DNA of 17,457 nt from Acidimicrobium sp. BACL17 MAG-120823-bin42. Its GTDB lineage: Bacteria > Actinomycetota > Acidimicrobiia > Acidimicrobiales > Ilumatobacteraceae. Every line of letters begins with the position of its first letter. Positions within the stretch are counted from its first letter, which is position 1. The notes under the pieces were generated by a model. It worked only from the letters and a program-made list of their open reading frames with translations, made no database searches and had not been told where the DNA came from. The translations under genes were made by a program, and so were the position numbers. Positions 13,711 to 17,457 of the stretch are shown here, piece by piece. The stretch spans positions 1 to 17,457 of the forward strand of contig LIAZ01000011.1 in NCBI GenBank assembly GCA_001438985.1, given 5' to 3'.

Positions 13711-15863
13711 TGAGCTACACCTCGATATTGCCCATATCGATATAACTCTGCAAGGCTCGCCACTGCTCGGGCTCCAGTAGGAAAACAATACGAGCCCGAC
13801 AACTGGGCAGTGCGCGGACCAGGGTTTGCTGGGTCTGCCACGGCAAGCTCGGTGGCAACAAGTACAGGTTTGTCATACTTTTTCGACACGGCTTGAGCTT
13901 GCTCTGCGTACCTCGCGTCCTGAGTCTCGTGGTAATTGACGATCCGCTCTAAACCGTGATCAGGAAAGAACTTGCCCTCACGCATCATCCTTGCTTGATT
14001 GCTTTGAATCCCAATTCCCAAAAATATCACTGCATCAACAGAGTTGTGACCCGCGACGATATCCATGATCTCGGTAACCGTGTCGCGAGTTTCACCGCCG
14101 GCACAATCAATTGGATTATTTCGACTCCACCTTGGAGGAAGCAGATCTGAGAGCTTCGCCATGAGGTCATCCGAAAGTTCAGTTAACTGCAACACTCCGT
14201 TACGTGCAAGCGCATCTGCAGTTACCACTCCCCAACCACCGACCGTTGTCAATATGGCGACACGATTTCCACGAGGCAATGGTTGAGTAGCAAAGGCTGC
14301 CGCTATGTCGAAAGCGTCCTCAACAGAATCAACTTTGGTCGCGCCAATTGATTTCATAACGCCAGAAAAGATTCGATCATCACTGGCCATAGCGCCTGTG
14401 TGGCTTTGGGCAGCGCGCGAACCGGCAGCAGTCGAGCCACCTTTCAGCACCACAAGAGGTTTCTTAGTGGTGAATTGATGCATCGCCCGACTGAGAGCCA
14501 TACCATCGTCAACACTTTCGACGTATGTCAAGCCGACGTGAGTGGCATCATCAGTTCCAAAGTAATCAAGGTATTGGGCAATACCGATTTGAGTCGCATT
14601 ACCAGCTGATATTGCTCTGGCAATGCCCACACCCGATTGTCGTGAGTAGTTGAGAAAACTTGACACAAAATTGCCACTTTGCGAAGCAATGGAGATGTGT
14701 CCGGTAGGTGGGAACGGCGCAACGATTTGCAAACATAAAGAAGGTGGCGTGCTGATAACGCCCTGACCGTTGGGACCCGCAATCAGCAGATTGAGCGAAT
14801 TGGCAAGATCCAGCAAAGCGCTCTCGGCAACGGCACCGGCATCACCAGATTCTCGATATCCAGCACTTGCGATGAACACGCTCTTGATGCCTATTGAGGC
14901 GCAATCTCGAAGTAGCTGCTCGTTAATTGCTGCGGGAGTGCAGAAAAATGCAAGATCAATTTCACCATGGGGAAGGTCGACAACCGAAGCCACCGTTTGG
15001 GTATCCAAAATTCGTTCTTGTTGAAGATTGGTCGCAAATACGTTACCTCTGTAGTTGTTGACCAAAACATTGTGCAGCGATACAAAACCAAACTTGCCAG
15101 GGTGGCTGGATGCTCCGACAACGACGACGCCTCGTGGATTAAATAACGCCTCATAATGCGCCGGTGTCGGACTGAACGCTTCGTTGTTCCTGCTCTTATT
15201 ACTCCCATGGGGTGCGGCAATCTCGACGAGTGCATCTACCGCGACGCAAGAACCGTCTACCCGAATGATCAATGGATTGATGTCAAGACTCGCAATGTGT
15301 GGATGGTCTGCCATCACCTTGCTCATGTGGACGATGATGTCTGCCAGCTGGGATCGATCAACCGCCTGAGATCCACGAAATTGCCCAAGGATTGACTGGT
15401 ACATCAGGTCATCAATCATCGAAAAGGCAACAGACTGAGTGATTGGGAGCTGGCGAATAGCGACATCGTTAATCGCCTCGGCGAAAATTCCGCCGATCCC
15501 GAGCAACACCATAGGACCGAATTGAGGGTCGGTAACTACTCCGATGATCAGCTCCCTATCGCCTTGCACCATCTCCGCGACGAGAAAACTCACATCACCA
15601 TCTTCGGGAGTAGTTCGCGTGATTAAGTCATTGCATGCACCAGCCACATCACCATCGCTCCTCAGGTTGAGTTTGACGAGTCCCCGTTCGGTTTTATGGG
15701 CAATGCCGTCGCCGGACAATTTGACGACTACGGGGTATCCAATCTCTTGTGCTGCCCGTATTACCTCTTCTGTCGTATCAGCAACGATCTCCTTGGCAAA
15801 CGGGACGCCATATCCACTGAGAAGGGTTTTCGATGCCGCCTCAGACAGAGTTGATGTGGTCAC
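13707..15863 (-). CDS. ADP-forming acetate/acyl-CoA ligase family protein, ATP-grasp half first
   Basis: Fused NDP-forming acyl-CoA synthetase, which interconverts acyl-CoA, ADP and phosphate with acid, ATP and CoA. Of 718 residues, about 1-220 are an ATP-grasp domain (YPVVVKLSG, HKTERG, LDINPLI at 193-199). About 240-375 are a CoA-binding Rossmann domain (VVVVGASSHPGKFG, AGPNGQG). The rest is a succinyl-CoA-ligase-like region with ASQSGNF and the phospho-His488 in QSHTGAMA. In the better-known archaeal and PatZ-type enzymes the CoA-binding half comes first, so this order is swapped. The substrate cannot be told. The start is a GTG at 15863, and the stop overlaps dacB by 4 bp. There is no acetyltransferase domain, so it is not a PatZ protein acetylase. 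Confidence 0.9.
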   Translation of the reverse strand: MTTSTLSEAASKTLLSGYGVPFAKEIVADTTEEVIRAAQEIGYPVVVKLSGDGIAHKTERGLVKLNLRSDGDVAGACNDLITRTTPEDGDVSFLVAEMVQGDRELIIGVVTDPQFGPMVLLGIGGIFAEAINDVAIRQLPITQSVAFSMIDDLMYQSILGQFRGSQAVDRSQLADIIVHMSKVMADHPHIASLDINPLIIRVDGSCVAVDALVEIAAPHGSNKSRNNEAFSPTPAHYEALFNPRGVVVVGASSHPGKFGFVSLHNVLVNNYRGNVFATNLQQERILDTQTVASVVDLPHGEIDLAFFCTPAAINEQLLRDCASIGIKSVFIASAGYRESGDAGAVAESALLDLANSLNLLIAGPNGQGVISTPPSLCLQIVAPFPPTGHISIASQSGNFVSSFLNYSRQSGVGIARAISAGNATQIGIAQYLDYFGTDDATHVGLTYVESVDDGMALSRAMHQFTTKKPLVVLKGGSTAAGSRAAQSHTGAMASDDRIFSGVMKSIGATKVDSVEDAFDIAAAFATQPLPRGNRVAILTTVGGWGVVTADALARNGVLQLTELSDDLMAKLSDLLPPRWSRNNPIDCAGGETRDTVTEIMDIVAGHNSVDAVIFLGIGIQSNQARMMREGKFFPDHGLERIVNYHETQDARYAEQAQAVSKKYDKPVLVATELAVADPANPGPRTAQLSGSYCFPTGARAVASLAELYRYGQYRGVAQ

Positions 15864-15907
15864 ACATAAAGATTAGTTGACGTCAGCCGAGCAACTACCC
15901 TTTACAT
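15864..15907. promoter_or_regulatory. 44-bp divergent region with palindrome TGACGTCA
   Basis: The only space between the leftward CoA-ligase operon and the rightward 132-residue gene. It holds a perfect 8-bp palindrome, TGACGTCA, at 15878-15885. TTGACG at 15877-15882 could serve as a -35 for the rightward gene, with a weak TTTACA 18 bp on. Leftward, TTGCTC and CTTTAT are 17 bp apart. In both cases the -10 would be almost against the start codon. The palindrome's position fits an operator for both genes, but an 8-mer alone is weak evidence. Confidence 0.3.
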
Positions 15908-16306
15908 GTGCACATCGTTTCGTCGGTTTTTATCGAGTCCTTTGAGATGCGCCAGGCGCCTGGACCGGCAACACGCATTGACCTCACGGGTGTCTATTTT
16001 TCATGCGCGTTGCCTTCGCCTCCACCATGCGCAATTGACCCGCATTTAATGGCCCTGATTTTTTGTCCCGCTGACGAATCTGGCAACGGCGTGTTTGAGG
16101 TGGTGTTTCGCAAGGGATTGACGGAAGATTCTGAGCAATTGGCTCGAAATGTCAGCCCGTTTTCTGTGGATCCAGGCAAGTTCACATACCGCTTGGTGCG
16201 AGGTGAGATAGAAATTCAAGAAATCGGTCAGATCTTTGCGCATTGCCGAGTGGATACAGGTCAATGGATGATCGTGCCGTTGAATCTGCTTCCGCCAGCC
16301 TCGTAA
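15908..16306 (+). CDS. Conserved-looking 132-residue protein of unknown function
   Basis: I cannot assign a function. The protein begins at a GTG (15908) with MHIVSSVFIESFEMRQ, then PGPATRIDLTGVYFS, a Pro-rich turn (SPPP), alternating hydrophobic strands (LMALIFCPAD, GVFEVVFRKG) and a C-terminal half with FTYRLVRGEIEIQE and WMIVPLNLLPP. It has no membrane segment or signal peptide and looks like an all-beta cytoplasmic domain. Its layout recalls small beta-sandwich DUFs such as DUF6941, but this is a weak resemblance from memory. The transketolase gene starts 19 nt after its stop on the same strand, so the two are probably cotranscribed. The regular strand pattern, lack of shadow-ORF character and operon position support a real gene. 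Confidence 0.8.
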   Translation: MHIVSSVFIESFEMRQAPGPATRIDLTGVYFSCALPSPPPCAIDPHLMALIFCPADESGNGVFEVVFRKGLTEDSEQLARNVSPFSVDPGKFTYRLVRGEIEIQEIGQIFAHCRVDTGQWMIVPLNLLPPAS

Positions 16307-16325
16307 TCGGAACTACCATCTTTCC

Positions 16326-17457
16326 GTGACATCTTCGCAACAGCTATCTGCAGAAACCGACGCGCAAGTCGTATCAATCATTCGTGGACTTGCCATGGAC
16401 GCACCACTGTTTGCCAAAAGTGGTCATCAAGGAACTGCGATGGCATTGGCTCCATTGGCGCACGTCTTGTACAGCCGCATCATGCGGCATGCGCCCCAAG
16501 ATGCCGATTGGAGAAATCGTGATCGATTCATTTTGTCCAACGGTCACGCGTCGATCTTGCAATACGCTGCTCTATTTCTCAACGGATACGGCCTTGAAAT
16601 GGAAGACATCAAGGCGTTTCGTCAGTGGGACTCACTGACGCCTGGACATCCAGAGGTCGGTCATACCCGTGGCGTAGAGGTCACCACTGGACCACTTGGT
16701 CAAGGTTTTGCCAATGCTGTGGGAATGGCAATAGCCGAACGCAACTTGCGCGAACGTTTTGGTGCGGATCTGATGAATCATCACACCTATGTGCTGGCAG
16801 GTGACGGATGTTTTATGGAAGGCATCAGCCATGAAGCGGCCTCCCTCGCTGGACATCTGGGTTTAGATCGTTTGGTGTGCATATTCGACGACAACGGAAT
16901 CACGATCGATGGCAGTACTTCGTTGACATGTTCGGACGATGTCCGTCAGCGTTTCAGCAGCTACGGATGGAATGTCATCGAGGCTGGCAACATCAGTGAA
17001 GATCTCGATGCACTCGAATCCATGCTCAACACAGCTCGCAATCATCGCGGCCAGCCAACGTTGTGCATCCTCAAAACCCAGATCGGGTTCCCTTCACCCG
17101 ACTTCACTGATGCACACGAGGCGCATGGGAATCCATTTCTCGCAGAACACGTTGAGCGAACGAAGCTAGTTATGGGTATTCCTAATGAACCTTTCTGGGC
17201 TCCAGACAGCGTTGTCCGTGAGTCCCGTGAACATGCAGTCGCTCGTGGAATCACATGGTTGGCTGAATATGCAACATCAACTGCTGACGACACACAGCGT
17301 CTCGCCTTTGATGCATGTTGGTCGGTGCCTGATGGCAATGCGATTTCACATGCCATGCCCGTGTTCGCACAGGACTCAACTCTTGCCACGCGTCAAGCAA
17401 TCCAGCAATGCATTGAAGCAAGTGTTTCGACCCTTCCAGGGTTGATCATCGGCTCTG
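16326..17457 (+). CDS. tkt: Transketolase, N-terminal part, runs off right edge
   Basis: Thiamine diphosphate enzyme of the pentose phosphate pathway that moves two-carbon ketol units between sugar phosphates. I translated 377 codons from a GTG at 16326 without a stop. Motifs in order: KSGHQGTAMALAPL (31-44), RFILSNGHAS, TPGHPE, VTTGPLGQGFANAVGMA, then the diphosphate/Mg site GDGCFMEGISHEAASLAGH and FDDNGITIDG. DAHEAHGNP marks the end of the diphosphate domain, and the second domain starts near the edge. The usual SGHPG is SGHQG here. That and the IGFPSPDFTDAHEAHGNP block match, from memory, an actinobacterial transketolase subtype. About half of a typical 650-700 residue enzyme is present. 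No clear ribosome site precedes the GTG. Confidence 0.95.
   Translation, partial: MTSSQQLSAETDAQVVSIIRGLAMDAPLFAKSGHQGTAMALAPLAHVLYSRIMRHAPQDADWRNRDRFILSNGHASILQYAALFLNGYGLEMEDIKAFRQWDSLTPGHPEVGHTRGVEVTTGPLGQGFANAVGMAIAERNLRERFGADLMNHHTYVLAGDGCFMEGISHEAASLAGHLGLDRLVCIFDDNGITIDGSTSLTCSDDVRQRFSSYGWNVIEAGNISEDLDALESMLNTARNHRGQPTLCILKTQIGFPSPDFTDAHEAHGNPFLAEHVERTKLVMGIPNEPFWAPDSVVRESREHAVARGITWLAEYATSTADDTQRLAFDACWSVPDGNAISHAMPVFAQDSTLATRQAIQQCIEASVSTLPGLIIGS

Noticed and set aside
13711..13788. N-terminal extension of dacB to an earlier start
   Set aside because: The 26 extra residues lie wholly inside the CoA-ligase gene; the ATG at 13710 in an ATGA overlap, followed by a signal-anchor, is the better start.
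17042..17389. Minus-strand open frame of 115 codons opposite transketolase
   Set aside because: It is the antisense of a continuous transketolase frame, has Cys/Ser-rich shadow composition and no recognisable domain.

Overview
The window looks like chromosomal DNA from an actinomycete-type bacterium, most likely the class Acidimicrobiia or a close relative. The reasons are a complete Pup-proteasome locus (ARC/Mpa ATPase, Dop, Pup, PrcB, PrcA, PafA), a neighbouring TrmI, and downstream tatB-like, tatC and helY genes in the order known from Mycobacterium. Base composition by eye is near half G+C, low for the phylum, and most genes abut or overlap by 4 bp. This suggests a compact, possibly aquatic genome. 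The lineage is an inference from gene order and protein style, not from a marker search.

Layout. Positions 1-2800 (minus strand) hold tatB-like, tatC and the N-terminal 538 codons of a HelY-type DExH helicase that runs off the left edge. A glycerophosphodiester phosphodiesterase gene (2849-3565, plus) lies between this block and the proteasome operon. Its last 6 bp overlap the 3' end of lepB. Positions 3560-10330 (minus) form one tightly packed unit: arc/mpa, dop, pup, prcB, prcA, pafA, lepB. A 162-bp divergent region separates arc from a small ferredoxin gene (10493-10738, plus). Positions 10748-15863 (minus) form a second packed unit: an ADP-forming acyl/acetyl-CoA synthetase, a PBP4-type D,D-carboxypeptidase, three small genes (two of them membrane proteins) and trmI. 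Divergent from it, on the plus strand, are a 132-residue uncharacterised protein and the first 377 codons of a transketolase that runs off the right edge.

How the genes work together. Dop deamidates the C-terminal Gln of Pup (the Gly-Gly-Gln end is visible), PafA ligates Pup to lysines of target proteins, and ARC/Mpa captures pupylated targets, unfolds them and feeds them into the PrcB/PrcA 20S core. Catalytic residues, the Walker motifs and the C-terminal Gln-Tyr-Leu docking tail of ARC are all present. The Tat genes and signal peptidase I handle export. The PBP4 and small membrane proteins point to envelope maintenance, and TrmI modifies A58 of tRNA.

Points that stand out: the pafBC regulator pair normally found after pafA is missing, with lepB and a convergent gdpd gene in its place; the residue before the catalytic Thr of PrcB is Ala, not Gly; the CoA ligase has its ATP-grasp half at the N-terminus; and a chain of small, translationally coupled genes links PBP4 to TrmI. 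I saw no mobile element, CRISPR array, tRNA or rRNA gene, and no gene-free stretch over 300 bp. I found no wholly new system; the closest candidates are the small membrane-gene cluster and the 132-residue protein.
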